Positions 1 to 9,126 of a stretch of DNA of 35,288 nucleotides are shown here, piece after piece. Positions within the stretch are counted from its first letter, which is position 1. The number at the start of each line of letters is the position of its first letter. Made by a program: the position numbers and the translations under genes. Source of the stretch: Pseudomonas morbosilactucae (GTDB lineage Bacteria > Pseudomonadota > Gammaproteobacteria > Pseudomonadales > Pseudomonadaceae); contig NZ_JALQCW010000029.1 of assembly GCF_023241715.1 (NCBI RefSeq), forward strand, positions 1-35,288. Direction: 5' to 3'. The notes below the pieces were generated by a model. The model searched no databases. It saw nothing but the letters and a program-made list of their open reading frames with translations, and had not been told where the DNA came from.

Positions 1-2
1 TA

Positions 3-60
3 TCGCCGGAAGCCGGCTCCTAGTGGGATTTGTGCGTTGTAGGCGCTGGCTTGCCAGCGA
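3..60. repeat. Inverted pair of REP elements (REPIN-like)
   Basis: Two copies of the Pseudomonas REP core face each other. The left copy (about 3-22) reads on the minus strand as AGGAGCCGGCTTCCGGCGA, and the right copy (about 38-60) reads on the plus strand as TGTAGGCGCTGGCTTGCCAG. A spacer of about 15 bases separates them. Related copies occur at 12523-12639. Such pairs are intergenic, mobilised by RAYT transposases elsewhere in the genome, and can fold into hairpins. No RAYT gene is in this window. Confidence 0.75.
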
Positions 61-70
61 TCGCGATCTG

Positions 71-96
71 AAGGCCCCGGCAGAGTCCGGGGCCTT
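71..96. terminator. Perfect 10-bp hairpin after ppx
   Basis: AAGGCCCCGG at 71-80 pairs perfectly with CCGGGGCCTT at 87-96 around a six-base loop. It lies 16 bases past the ppx stop codon and could end transcription from either side. There is no clear T run on either strand, so it is not a textbook intrinsic terminator. Confidence 0.5.
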
Positions 97-111
97 ATCG
101 CAGGTGAGGGG

Positions 112-1614
112 TTAGCGGACGTTGAGGGTGATGTTGACCCGGGTCAGCCACTCCGCTTCCAGGGCGAAGTCGGCTTGGGTCAGTTGGTTTTCGTCCAGCC
201 AGTTTTCCGGGAACACCACGTCCAACTGGTCGCCGTTGGCGCTGAGCTTCACCTGGGGCATTTCCTGGGTGCCGCGGATGTGGTGGAACAGGATCGCAAA
301 ACGCAGCAACACGCACAGGCGGATCAGCTTGATCCCGTCATCGCCGAACTCGGCGAACTTTTCCTTGGGAATATTGCGCCGGTGGCCACGCACCAGCAGC
401 GCCAGCATTTGCTGGTCCTCGCGGGAGAAGCCGGCCAGGTCCGAGTGCTCGATCAGGTAGGCGCCGTGCTTGTGGTAGTGGTAGTGGGCGATGTCCAGGC
501 CCACTTCGTGGACTTTGGCTGCCCAGCCCAGCAACTCGCGCCAGACGCCGTCTTCCAGGTCCCAGTCCTCCGCCACTTGGTCGAAGGCATGCAGCGCTTT
601 GCGCTCGACGCGTGCGGCTTGCTCCTGATCCACGTGGTAGCGCTCCATCAGCGAGGTGAGGGTGCGTTCGCGCACGTCCTCGTGATGATGGCGGCCCAGC
701 AGGTCGTAGAGCACGCCTTCACGCAGTGCCCCTTCGCAATGGTCCATGCGTTGCAATTCGAGGGCATCGAAGATGGCTTCGAGAATCGCCAGGCCCGCCG
801 GGAAAATGGTCCGGCGGTCCGGCTTGATGCCTTCGAAGTCGATCTTGTCGGCTTCGCCCAGCTTGAACAGCTTGCGCTTGAGCCACGCCAGGCCTTCGGC
901 GTTGACTTCACCAGTGCCGTGGCCGCCGGCCTTGAGGGCCAGGCCGATGGCGCGGATGGTGCCGGACGAGCCGATGGCCTCATCCCAGGTCAGGCGGTGC
1001 AGGGCATGCTCGATGCTCATGATTTCCAGGCGCGCCGCGGTGTACGCCTGGGCGTAGCGGGCCGGGGTGATCTTGCCGTCGCGGAAATAACGCTGGGTGA
1101 AGCTCACGCAGCCCATCTGCAGGCTTTCCCGCAGCAGGGGTTCGAAACGCTGGCCAATGATGAACTCGGTACTGCCGCCGCCAATGTCGGCCACCAGGCG
1201 CTTGCCCGGGGTGTCGGCGAGGGTGTGGGAGACACCGAGGTAAATAAGACGGGCTTCTTCTCGGCCGGAGATGACTTCCACCGGGTGGCCGAGGATTTCT
1301 TCGGCGCGGCGGATGAACTCGCCACGGTTGCGGGCTTCGCGCAGGGCGTTGGTGCCGACAATGCGCACGGCGCCCAGGGGCATGCCGTTGATCAGCTGGG
1401 CAAAGCGCTTGAGGCAATCGAGCCCGCGCTGCATGGACTCTTCGTTGAGCTGGCGTTCTTCGTTGATACCGGCGGCCAGCTGAACCTTTTCACCGAGCCG
1501 TTCGAGAATGCGGATTTCACCGTTCTGGGCCTTGGCCACGACCATGTGGAAGCTGTTGGAGCCCAGGTCGATGGCAGCGATCAGGGACAGATTCTTGGCT
1601 TGGGATTGCGGCAT
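112..1614 (-). CDS. ppx: Exopolyphosphatase Ppx
   Basis: 500-residue member of the Ppx/GppA phosphatase family, which removes terminal phosphates from long-chain polyphosphate in the cytoplasm. The N-terminal ASKHA-fold phosphate-binding motif ([12 protein letters not shown], about residues 13-24), the second glycine-rich motif DIGGGSTE (143-150) and the acidic catalytic segment [12 protein letters not shown] (116-127) are all present. The C-terminal part carries an HD-like helical domain, as in full-length bacterial Ppx of about 500 residues. In Pseudomonas ppx lies close to ppk, trxA and rho. Here trxA and rho follow on the other side of an ABC transporter cluster, and ppk would lie beyond the left edge. 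The start is the first ATG of the frame and aligns with the usual N-terminus. Confidence 0.95.
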   Translation of the reverse strand: MPQSQAKNLSLIAAIDLGSNSFHMVVAKAQNGEIRILERLGEKVQLAAGINEERQLNEESMQRGLDCLKRFAQLINGMPLGAVRIVGTNALREARNRGEFIRRAEEILGHPVEVISGREEARLIYLGVSHTLADTPGKRLVADIGGGSTEFIIGQRFEPLLRESLQMGCVSFTQRYFRDGKITPARYAQAYTAARLEIMSIEHALHRLTWDEAIGSSGTIRAIGLALKAGGHGTGEVNAEGLAWLKRKLFKLGEADKIDFEGIKPDRRTIFPAGLAILEAIFDALELQRMDHCEGALREGVLYDLLGRHHHEDVRERTLTSLMERYHVDQEQAARVERKALHAFDQVAEDWDLEDGVWRELLGWAAKVHEVGLDIAHYHYHKHGAYLIEHSDLAGFSREDQQMLALLVRGHRRNIPKEKFAEFGDDGIKLIRLCVLLRFAILFHHIRGTQEMPQVKLSANGDQLDVVFPENWLDENQLTQADFALEAEWLTRVNITLNVR

Positions 1615-1769
1615 GGTTTGGGGGTCTCGGTCGATAACCTCGCCATCGTGCCACGATCAATCGCTCGCGCCAACGCGCAGTGTTTAATGCGTTGATTCAG
1701 CGCATAAAAGCCTTGGCTGGGCGAACTGCCGCCGGGCACCGGCCAGCCGGCTGCCACAGCGGCGGGGCG

Positions 1770-2504
1770 TCAAGCGTGCTCGTTGCTGCCAATGAAGTTC
1801 GCCAGCTCCGGCGTCTGCGGTTTGGCGAACAGCTCCTTGGGGTCGCCCACTTCATGCACCTTGCCCTGGTGCATGAACACCAGCTTGTCGCCCACTTCCC
1901 GGGCAAAGCGCATCTCGTGGGTCACCATGATCAGGGTCATGCCGTCCTTGGCCAGCTGGCGCACCACGCTGAGCACTTCATTGACCAGTTCCGGGTCGAG
2001 CGCCGAGGTGATTTCGTCGCACAGCAGCACCTTCGGCGACATCGCCAGGGCGCGGGCGATGGCCACCCGTTGTTGCTGGCCGCCGGACAGCCGGTCGGGG
2101 AAGGCGTCGAACTTCTCCGCCAGGCCGACCCGGGTCAGCATCTGCCGCGCCAGTTCGGCGGCTCGGGCCTTGGGCACCTTTTGCACCACTTGCGGGGCAA
2201 GCATCACGTTCTCGCCCACGGTCAGGTGCGGGAACAGGTTGAACTGCTGGAACACCATGCCGACTTTCTGCCGCAGGCTGCGCAAGTCGGCGCGGGCGGC
2301 GTCCAGGTATTCGCCATCGACTTCGATGACCCCGTCGTTGATCGACTCCAGGCCGTTGAGGGTGCGCAGCAGGGTGCTTTTGCCCGAGCCGCTGCGGCCG
2401 ATGATCGCCACCACCTGACCCTCGTCGATGCTGAGGTCGATGCCTTTGAGCACATGATGGTCGCCGTAATACTTATGCAGGGCGGAAATTCTAAGCAGAG
2501 GCAT
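1770..2504 (-). CDS. Polar amino-acid ABC transporter, ATP-binding protein
   Basis: 244-residue ATPase of the HisP/GlnQ type that powers an amino-acid importer on the cytoplasmic side of the inner membrane. Walker A is GRSGSGKST (36-44), the ABC signature is LSGGQQQR (139-146), Walker B is KVLLCDE (158-164), and the H-loop histidine sits in VTHEM near 196. I chose the ATG at 2504 because AAGGAGA stands a few bases upstream. The longer frame to 2531 would add nine residues with no family match. The start overlaps the end of the upstream permease gene by 14 bases, so translation is probably coupled. It is the last gene of a four-gene operon (binding protein, permease, permease, ATPase). The substrate cannot be read from the sequence. 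Confidence 0.92.
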   Translation of the reverse strand: MPLLRISALHKYYGDHHVLKGIDLSIDEGQVVAIIGRSGSGKSTLLRTLNGLESINDGVIEVDGEYLDAARADLRSLRQKVGMVFQQFNLFPHLTVGENVMLAPQVVQKVPKARAAELARQMLTRVGLAEKFDAFPDRLSGGQQQRVAIARALAMSPKVLLCDEITSALDPELVNEVLSVVRQLAKDGMTLIMVTHEMRFAREVGDKLVFMHQGKVHEVGDPKELFAKPQTPELANFIGSNEHA

Positions 2505-3141
2505 GCAGTCTCCTTTCCAGGTAGCGCGCACTGAGGGACAAGGGGTAGCAAAGCAGGAAGTAACCGAGGGCCACCAAGCCGTACACCATGAAGGGTTCGA
2601 AGGTGGCGTTGGCCAACATGCCGCCGGTTTTGGTCAGTTCGGTGAAGCCGATGATCGAGGTCACGGCGGTGCCTTTGACCACCTGCACCGAGAAGCCCAC
2701 GGTGGGCGCCACGGCGATGCGCAGGGCTTGGGGCAGGATCACGTAGCGCAGTTGCTCATAAGGGTTCAGGGCCAGGCTCGACGAGGCTTCCCATTGACCA
2801 TGAGGGATCGACTCGACGCAGCCGCGCCAGATCTCTGCCAGGTAGGCACTGGTGAACAGGGTCAGGGCGATGGCCGCGGCCAGCCAGGGCGAGATATCCA
2901 CCCCCAGCAAGGCGACACCGAAGAACACCAGGAACAGCTGCATCAACAGCGGTGTGCCCTGGAACAGTTCTATATAGGTGCGGGCGAAGCCGCTGGCGAA
3001 GCGCTTGTGGGAGATGCGCAGGGTCATGATCAGCAGGCCGATCAGGCCGCCGCCGATAAATGCCACCAGCGACAGGGCCAGGGTCCATTGCAGGCCCACC
3101 AGCAGGTTGCGCAGGATGTCCCAGAAAGTGAAATCGCTCAT
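2491..3141 (-). CDS. Amino-acid ABC transporter permease (second)
   Basis: 216-residue inner-membrane permease of the HisM/HisQ type. It has several hydrophobic segments and the cytoplasmic EAA loop that contacts the ATPase, visible as WEASSSLALNPYEQ followed by LRYVILPQALR. The ATG at 3141 follows AAGGAGC and overlaps the stop of the previous permease gene as ATGA, a classic coupling arrangement. An upstream extension to 3210 is open but runs back into the neighbouring gene and is not supported. It should pair with the product of 3138-3806 as a heterodimeric channel. Confidence 0.92.
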   Translation of the reverse strand: MSDFTFWDILRNLLVGLQWTLALSLVAFIGGGLIGLLIMTLRISHKRFASGFARTYIELFQGTPLLMQLFLVFFGVALLGVDISPWLAAAIALTLFTSAYLAEIWRGCVESIPHGQWEASSSLALNPYEQLRYVILPQALRIAVAPTVGFSVQVVKGTAVTSIIGFTELTKTGGMLANATFEPFMVYGLVALGYFLLCYPLSLSARYLERRLHASA

Positions 3142-3806
3142 TGGCTGCTCCTTGCGATGTAGCGTCGGCCGATCCAGTTCAGCAACTGGCGGATCAGCAA
3201 GGCCATGCACAGGTAAATGAGGGTGGTCAGGGCGTAGGTTTCAAAGGCGCGGAAGTTGCGCGATTGAATGAAGTTGGCGGCAAAGCTCAATTCCTCGGTG
3301 GCGATCTGCGAACAGACTGCCGAACCCAGCATGACGATGATGATCTGGCTGCTCAGGGCGGGCCAGACCTTGCCCAGCGCCGGCAGCAGGACCACGTAGC
3401 GGAAGGCTTCCATGCGCGTCATGGCCAGGGCTGCCGCGGCCTCCAGTTGACCCTTGGGGATCGCCTGGATGCCGGCGCGGATGATTTCCGTGGAATAGGC
3501 GCCGAGGTTGATCACCATCGCCAGCACCGCCGCCTGCCACTCGGAAATCTGCACGCCCAGGGACGGCAGGCCGAAGAAGATAAAGAACAGCTGCACCAGA
3601 AAGGGCGTGTTGCGGATCAGCTCGACGTAGACGCCAAAGATCGCCGAGAGGGGCTGGATCTTCCAGGCCCGCACCAAGGCGCCGATGATCCCCAGGCCCA
3701 CCCCGAACACGGCGCCGATGGCGGTCAGCTCCAAGGTGAACAGGGCGCCGCGCAGGAGCAGGCCGGTGTTTTCCAGCACCGGGAGAAAGTCGAACTGATA
3801 AGCCAT
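3138..3806 (-). CDS. Amino-acid ABC transporter permease (first)
   Basis: 222-residue inner-membrane permease of the polar amino-acid family (HisM/GlnP type). A hydrophobic N-terminal helix, two further helices (AVLAMVINLGAYSTEI region) and the EAA loop (LEAAAALAMTRMEAFRYVV) are visible. GGAGG stands just upstream of the ATG at 3806. The gene lies 21 bases downstream of the binding-protein gene and overlaps the next permease by four bases. Together the two permeases form the membrane part of the importer. Confidence 0.92.
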   Translation of the reverse strand: MAYQFDFLPVLENTGLLLRGALFTLELTAIGAVFGVGLGIIGALVRAWKIQPLSAIFGVYVELIRNTPFLVQLFFIFFGLPSLGVQISEWQAAVLAMVINLGAYSTEIIRAGIQAIPKGQLEAAAALAMTRMEAFRYVVLLPALGKVWPALSSQIIIVMLGSAVCSQIATEELSFAANFIQSRNFRAFETYALTTLIYLCMALLIRQLLNWIGRRYIARSSQ

Positions 3807-3827
3807 GGATAACCTCCGGGGCCGGGA

Positions 3828-4613
3828 TCAGAGGTCAGCCGGCAGCGGCTCTTTGAGCCACAGCTGGGAGTTCTTTTCCAGGGCGCCGTCGGCTTTGCCG
3901 GCCGCGAGGATCTGGTTGACCTTGGCCAGCAGCTCCGGCTGGTTCTTGTTCACGCCGACGTAGACCGGGGAGTCCTTGAGCTTGACCTTCATCGCCGGAA
4001 TGCGTTTCGGGTTGCGCTCGCTGATGGCCACCATCACCACGTTGCCGCTGGCGATCAGGTCGACCTGGCCGGCGAGGTAGGCGGCGATGGTCGAGTTGTT
4101 GTCTTCGAAGCGCTTGATGGTCACGCCCTGGGGCGCCACGTTGGTCAGCTCGATGTCTTCGATGGCGCCGCGGGTGACGCTGATGGTCTTGCCTTTCAGG
4201 TCGTCGAGGGTGGTGACGCTGGCATCAGGCGGGCCGAACACGGCCAGGTAGAACGGCGCGTAGGCGTGGGAGAAGTCGATGACCTTTTCCCGTTCCGGGT
4301 TCTTGCCGAGGCTGGAGATCACCAGGTCGACCTTGCCGGTGGTCAGGAAAGGAATGCGGTTGGTGCTGTTGACCGGGGTCAGTTCGAGTTTGACCTTGAG
4401 CTGGTCGGCCAGCAGTTTTGCGGTGTCGATGTCCAGGCCGCGCGGCTTCATGTCCGGGCCCACCGAGCCGAAGGGCGGGAAGTCCTGTGGCACGGCTACC
4501 TTGAGGGTGCCGCGGGCGAGCACATCGTCCAGGCCATTGGCGTGGGCTGGGGCCTGGCTCAGCACCAGGCTGGCGAACAAGGCAGAGAGCAGGACGCTGA
4601 AACGCTTGGACAT
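3828..4613 (-). CDS. Amino-acid ABC transporter, periplasmic binding protein
   Basis: 261-residue periplasmic solute-binding protein of family 3. A Sec signal peptide ends at APAHA (cleavage near residue 25), followed by the typical opening ARGTLKVAV. The family motif around GLDIDTAKLLA and the stretch VDLVISSLGKNPEREKVIDF belong to amino-acid binders. I chose the ATG at 4613 because it gives a proper signal peptide and is preceded by GGAGAA. The open frame extends far upstream to 4988, but that extension crosses the regulatory region. The gene is first in the operon, as is normal for a protein needed in excess. A sigma-54-like promoter lies at 4659-4676 and a FadR-type operator candidate at 4728-4742. 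The ligand is unknown. Confidence 0.92.
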   Translation of the reverse strand: MSKRFSVLLSALFASLVLSQAPAHANGLDDVLARGTLKVAVPQDFPPFGSVGPDMKPRGLDIDTAKLLADQLKVKLELTPVNSTNRIPFLTTGKVDLVISSLGKNPEREKVIDFSHAYAPFYLAVFGPPDASVTTLDDLKGKTISVTRGAIEDIELTNVAPQGVTIKRFEDNNSTIAAYLAGQVDLIASGNVVMVAISERNPKRIPAMKVKLKDSPVYVGVNKNQPELLAKVNQILAAGKADGALEKNSQLWLKEPLPADL

Positions 4614-4658
4614 GGCAATTCTCCGGGAGGGGCGGGAAGTGTTTTCTGCGTTGCGACA

Positions 4659-4676
4659 CAGCACAGCCCATGCCAA
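4659..4676 (-). promoter_or_regulatory. Sigma-54-like promoter before the amino-acid ABC operon
   Basis: On the minus strand this stretch reads TTGGCATGGGCTGTGCTG. It matches the sigma-54 consensus (YTGGCACG, four bases, TTGCW) with GG and GC separated by exactly ten bases, and with two differences from the consensus. The predicted transcript would start near 4649 and give a leader of about 36 bases before the binding-protein ATG. No enhancer-binding protein gene is in the window. Confidence 0.5.
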
Positions 4677-4727
4677 AACCACATAAATCCGCGCAAAGGC
4701 CGGGTTTTGCTGGTGTTGCTCGGTCTT

Positions 4728-4742
4728 ACTGGTCTGAACAGT
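4728..4742. promoter_or_regulatory. Candidate operator 1 for the FadR-type regulator
   Basis: ACTGGTCTGAACAGT is a near-perfect palindrome: six of seven base pairs match around a central T. It resembles the TGGTC-N-GACCA sites known for FadR-family regulators. A 13-base core, 11 of 13 identical, recurs at 4846-4858. It lies upstream of the ABC operon promoter candidate. Confidence 0.5.
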
Positions 4743-4845
4743 TGAATGGGTTTTCGCACCCTTATCGGGCGTCGCCTGTAGGTGCCGAACCCCCATGGGG
4801 CACGACTTGCCGGGCCCGGCGAATAGCTTTACAACTAGGTTTTTC

Positions 4846-4858
4846 CTGGACTGACCAG
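4846..4858. promoter_or_regulatory. Candidate operator 2, just before the regulator gene
   Basis: CTGGACTGACCAG is a palindrome broken at one base pair and a close copy of the site at 4729-4741. It ends ten bases before the start codon at 4869. Binding there would fit negative autoregulation of the regulator gene. Confidence 0.5.
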
Positions 4859-4868
4859 CCTGAACTCT

Positions 4869-5573
4869 ATGAACTCCATCAACCGCGCCGTACCTGAAGT
4901 GGCGCTGCAAGCCATCCGCCAACTGATCACCGAACAGGGCTTCGGGCCCGGGGATGCGCTGCCCTCGCAGCGTGACCTGGCCGTGCAACTGGGGGTGAGC
5001 CGGGCGTCATTGCGTGAGGCGTTGTCGTCCCTGAGCGCGCTTGGGGTGATCAGCGTGCAGCCGGGCAAGGGGGTGTTTGTCCAGGCGCCGGAGCCGCCGG
5101 TCGTCGGCGCCGGCTTGAGTTGGCCGTTCGCTGCCCAGGCGTCACCTGTGGATATCTTTCAACTGCGCTATGCCCTGGAAGGCTTTGCCGCCGGGCTGGC
5201 GGCGGTGACCCTGACCGCCGATGAGCTGGACGCCTTGCAGGACAACGTTGAGGCGATGCGCCTGGAATTGCGCGCGGCGGACTTTGAAGCGGCGGCGCGG
5301 CTGGACTTCGAGTTTCACCAGAAGATCCTCCTGGCCAGCGGCAACCAGGCGATGTTGAGCATCCTCAGCACCAGTGCGCAGATGTTCCTGGAAAGCCAGA
5401 AGCTACCGTTCATCCGACCCGAGCGGGCCATGGAAACCTGGCAGGAGCACCGCAAGATCCTCCGGGGGCTGGCCCGGCATGCGTCGGGGGCGGCGCAAAA
5501 AGCCATGCAGGAGCATGTCCGGGGCGCGGCCCTGCGTACCGGAATTGCCTTTGTCACCCCTGCCAGTTCCTGA
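4869..5573 (+). CDS. GntR-family regulator, FadR/FCD subfamily
   Basis: 234-residue transcription factor. The N-terminal winged helix-turn-helix is clear: LPSQRDLAVQLGVSRASLRE (31-50) followed by the wing GKGVFVQ (66-72). The C-terminal part (about 95-225) is an all-helical FCD ligand domain with a DFEFHQKIL segment and later histidines (EHRKIL, EHVRGA) that fit the usual metal/ligand pocket. It is divergent from the amino-acid ABC operon and is therefore its likely regulator, with the operon's substrate or a product of it as effector (inference). Two matching palindromes lie in the shared intergenic region. The start at 4869 leaves a normal family N-terminus, although the ribosome-binding site is weak. 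Confidence 0.9.
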   Translation: MNSINRAVPEVALQAIRQLITEQGFGPGDALPSQRDLAVQLGVSRASLREALSSLSALGVISVQPGKGVFVQAPEPPVVGAGLSWPFAAQASPVDIFQLRYALEGFAAGLAAVTLTADELDALQDNVEAMRLELRAADFEAAARLDFEFHQKILLASGNQAMLSILSTSAQMFLESQKLPFIRPERAMETWQEHRKILRGLARHASGAAQKAMQEHVRGAALRTGIAFVTPASS

Positions 5574-5628
5574 GCCCGACGATACCCAGACTCATGGAGC
5601 GTCATAGCGAGAGTCAATCATCTCCGGC

Positions 5629-5657
5629 TTCCTGAACGGGGTAAGGGCGGATATGAT
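5629..5657 (+). promoter_or_regulatory. Candidate trxA promoter
   Basis: TATGAT at 5652-5657 is a good -10 box. A weak -35 (TTCCTG, 5629-5634) lies 17 bases upstream. The trxA start codon follows 36 bases later. Confidence 0.45.
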
Positions 5658-5693
5658 GGGTCACGTTTTTTTGCTTACAACCTGGAGACTTCC

Positions 5694-6023
5694 ATGAGCA
5701 GCGATCTTATCAAACACGTTAGCGACGCTAGCTTCGAGGCCGACGTACTCAAGGCCGAAGGCGCTGTACTGGTCGACTACTGGGCTGAATGGTGCGGCCC
5801 TTGCAAAATGATCGCTCCGGTTCTGGACGAAATCGCTGAGACCTACAAAGGCAAGCTGACCGTTGCCAAACTGAACATCGACGAGAACCAGGAAACCCCT
5901 GCCAAGCACGGCGTGCGTGGTATCCCGACGCTGATGCTGTTCAAGAACGGCAACGTCGAAGCCACTAAAGTCGGCGCTCTGTCGAAGTCGCAACTGGCTG
6001 CTTTCCTCGACGCCAACATCTAA
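5694..6023 (+). CDS. trxA: Thioredoxin 1
   Basis: 109-residue thioredoxin, the cytoplasmic disulfide reductant that receives electrons from thioredoxin reductase. The active site WCGPC (about 33-37) is intact, and the cis-proline loop GIPTLMLF is present. Length is typical of TrxA. GGAG stands seven bases upstream of the ATG. It is probably monocistronic, because a strong terminator follows at once. The trxA-rho order is the usual one in Pseudomonas and many other gamma-proteobacteria. Confidence 0.97.
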   Translation: MSSDLIKHVSDASFEADVLKAEGAVLVDYWAEWCGPCKMIAPVLDEIAETYKGKLTVAKLNIDENQETPAKHGVRGIPTLMLFKNGNVEATKVGALSKSQLAAFLDANI

Positions 6024-6045
6024 ACGGCGTTGTCAGAAACGGTCA

Positions 6046-6075
6046 AAAAAAGCCCCGCAAATTGCGGGGCTTTTT
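6046..6075 (+). terminator. Intrinsic terminator after trxA
   Basis: GCCCCGC (6052-6058) pairs with GCGGGGC (6064-6070) around a five-base loop, followed by TTTTT. An A run precedes the stem, so it could also work in the opposite direction. Confidence 0.9.
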
Positions 6076-6272
6076 CATGATTGAGGGCTAGACGCTCAGA
6101 AACTCAGGTGTTACATTCGGCCCCGCACTGGTTTCTCCACTGCCCCCTGCATGCCGTCGCCGACGCTCTCCTTTCGAACAAGTACGCGATCCTGTCGCCT
6201 TCTCTGCGGCGCGGCCTCATTAAGCCAAAAGCTTAATTTCCCCCCCTCCATAAATGATTACGTCATTCCTAT
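6076..6272 (+). promoter_or_regulatory. C-rich rho leader, probable Rho autoregulation site
   Basis: The 197 bases between the trxA terminator and rho are rich in C and poor in G: in 6121-6180 I count 28 C against 11 G. Unstructured C-over-G RNA is what Rho binds (rut site), and rho genes are known to be autoregulated by attenuation in their leader in E. coli. No clear Shine-Dalgarno sequence stands before the rho ATG. The promoter is not obvious. Confidence 0.45.

Positions 6273-6276
<4 letters not shown>
6151..6276 (+). CDS. Possible rho leader peptide (uORF)
   Basis: A 41-codon frame starts at the ATG at 6151 and stops at TGA 6274-6276, overlapping the rho ATG as ATGA. It has no visible Shine-Dalgarno sequence and uses codons rare in this genome (ATA, TTA, AGT, CGA), so it is not a normal gene. 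The exact ATGA junction, together with the lack of a ribosome site for rho, makes translational coupling possible. E. coli has an analogous short rhoL frame. It could equally be chance. Confidence 0.25.
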
Positions 6277-7532
<1,256 letters not shown>

Positions 7533-7550
7533 ATCGATCAGGCCAGCAAG

Positions 7551-7572
7551 AGCCGGGGAAACCCGGCTTTTT
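7551..7572 (+). terminator. Intrinsic terminator after rho
   Basis: AGCCGGG (7551-7557) pairs with CCCGGCT (7562-7568) around a stable GAAA tetraloop, followed by a T run. Confidence 0.9.
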
Positions 7573-7659
7573 GCTATCTGACTTTCTCTATTCTGAACCT
7601 GTGGGTTCGGCGCTAAACTGCCTGCCCCGAACGCCACGGCCAAAAAACGAGGCTTACGC

Positions 7660-9126
7660 ATGCAGTATCGCGACTTGCGCGACTTTATCAGCGGCCTGGA
7701 ACAGCGCGGCGAGCTCAAGCGCATCCAGGTTCCGGTGTCCCCAGTGCTGGAAATGACCGAGGTCTGCGATCGCACCTTGCGTGCCAAAGGTCCGGCCCTG
7801 CTGTTCGAAAACCCCACCGGTTATGACATCCCTGTGCTCGGCAACCTGTTCGGTACCCCCGAGCGCGTGGCCCTGGGCATGGGCGCAGAGGCCGTCAGCG
7901 AGCTGCGGGAAATCGGCAAGCTGCTGGCCTTCCTCAAGGAGCCGGAACCGCCCAAGGGCTTGAAAGACGCCTGGTCCAAGCTGCCGATCTTCCGCAAGAT
8001 CATTGCCATGGCGCCCAAGGTGGTGAAGGACGCGGTGTGCCAGGAAGTGGTCATCGAAGGCGACGACGTCGACCTGGCGATGCTGCCGGTGCAGACCTGC
8101 TGGCCAGGGGACGTCGGTCCGCTGATCACCTGGGGCCTGACCGTGACCAAGGGGCCGAACAAGGACCGGCAGAACCTGGGCATTTATCGTCAGCAGGTGA
8201 TCGGCCGCAACAAGGTGATCATGCGTTGGCTGAGCCACCGTGGCGGCGCTCTGGATTATCGCGAGTGGTGTGAGAAGAACCCGGGCCAGCCGTTCCCGGT
8301 ATCGGTGGCCCTGGGTGCTGACCCGGCGACCATTCTCGGCGCGGTGACCCCGGTGCCGGACAGCCTGTCCGAGTACGCGTTTGCCGGCCTGTTGCGGGGC
8401 AACCGCACCGAGTTGGTGAAATGCCGGGGCAACGACCTGCAAGTACCGGCCACCGCAGAAATCATCCTGGAAGGGGTGATTCATCCGGGCGAGATGGCCG
8501 ACGAAGGTCCTTACGGCGACCACACCGGCTACTACAACGAAGTCGACAGCTTCCCGGTGTTCACCGTGGAGCGCATCACCCACCGCATCAAGCCGATTTA
8601 CCACAGTACCTACACCGGCCGTCCGCCGGATGAGCCGGCGATCCTCGGCGTGGCGCTGAACGAAGTGTTCGTGCCGATCCTGCAGAAGCAGTTCCCGGAA
8701 ATCACCGACTTCTACCTGCCGCCAGAAGGCTGCTCGTACCGCATGGCGGTGGTGACCATGAAGAAGCAGTACCCGGGCCACGCCAAGCGCGTGATGCTGG
8801 GCGTCTGGTCGTTTTTGCGACAGTTCATGTACACCAAGTTCGTTATCGTCACCGACGACGATATCAACGCCCGTGACTGGAACGACGTGATCTGGGCCAT
8901 CACCACGCGCATGGACCCCAAGCGCGACACGGTGATGATCGACAACACGCCGATCGACTACCTCGACTTCGCCTCGCCGGTGTCTGGCCTGGGTTCGAAG
9001 ATGGGGCTCGATGCCACCCACAAGTGGCCTGGCGAAACCACCCGTGAGTGGGGCCGGGTCATCGTCAAGGATGAGGCGGTCACCCGCCGGATCGATGCCA
9101 TCTGGAATCAGTTAGGAATAGATTGA
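7660..9126 (+). CDS. ubiD: 4-hydroxy-3-polyprenylbenzoate decarboxylase UbiD
   Basis: 488-residue UbiD decarboxylase, which removes the carboxyl group from the prenylated 4-hydroxybenzoate ring in ubiquinone synthesis. It uses the prenylated FMN cofactor made by UbiX. Family motifs include NLGIYR (172-177) and the [11 protein letters not shown] loop (282-292), and length matches E. coli UbiD. GAGG stands before the ATG at 7660. The stop overlaps the next start as TGATG, so the downstream ferredoxin reductase is translated with it. Two ubiquinone hydroxylases of the same pathway lie further along the window. Confidence 0.96.
   Translation: MQYRDLRDFISGLEQRGELKRIQVPVSPVLEMTEVCDRTLRAKGPALLFENPTGYDIPVLGNLFGTPERVALGMGAEAVSELREIGKLLAFLKEPEPPKGLKDAWSKLPIFRKIIAMAPKVVKDAVCQEVVIEGDDVDLAMLPVQTCWPGDVGPLITWGLTVTKGPNKDRQNLGIYRQQVIGRNKVIMRWLSHRGGALDYREWCEKNPGQPFPVSVALGADPATILGAVTPVPDSLSEYAFAGLLRGNRTELVKCRGNDLQVPATAEIILEGVIHPGEMADEGPYGDHTGYYNEVDSFPVFTVERITHRIKPIYHSTYTGRPPDEPAILGVALNEVFVPILQKQFPEITDFYLPPEGCSYRMAVVTMKKQYPGHAKRVMLGVWSFLRQFMYTKFVIVTDDDINARDWNDVIWAITTRMDPKRDTVMIDNTPIDYLDFASPVSGLGSKMGLDATHKWPGETTREWGRVIVKDEAVTRRIDAIWNQLGID

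Noticed and set aside
1615..1769. Small gene or RNA between ppx and the ABC ATPase
   Set aside because: No open frame with a ribosome site and no convincing hairpin plus T run. I see only ordinary intergenic sequence.
3828..4988. Binding-protein gene starting at 4988
   Set aside because: The extension would cover the divergent promoter region and the regulator's start and would bury the signal peptide that begins at 4613.
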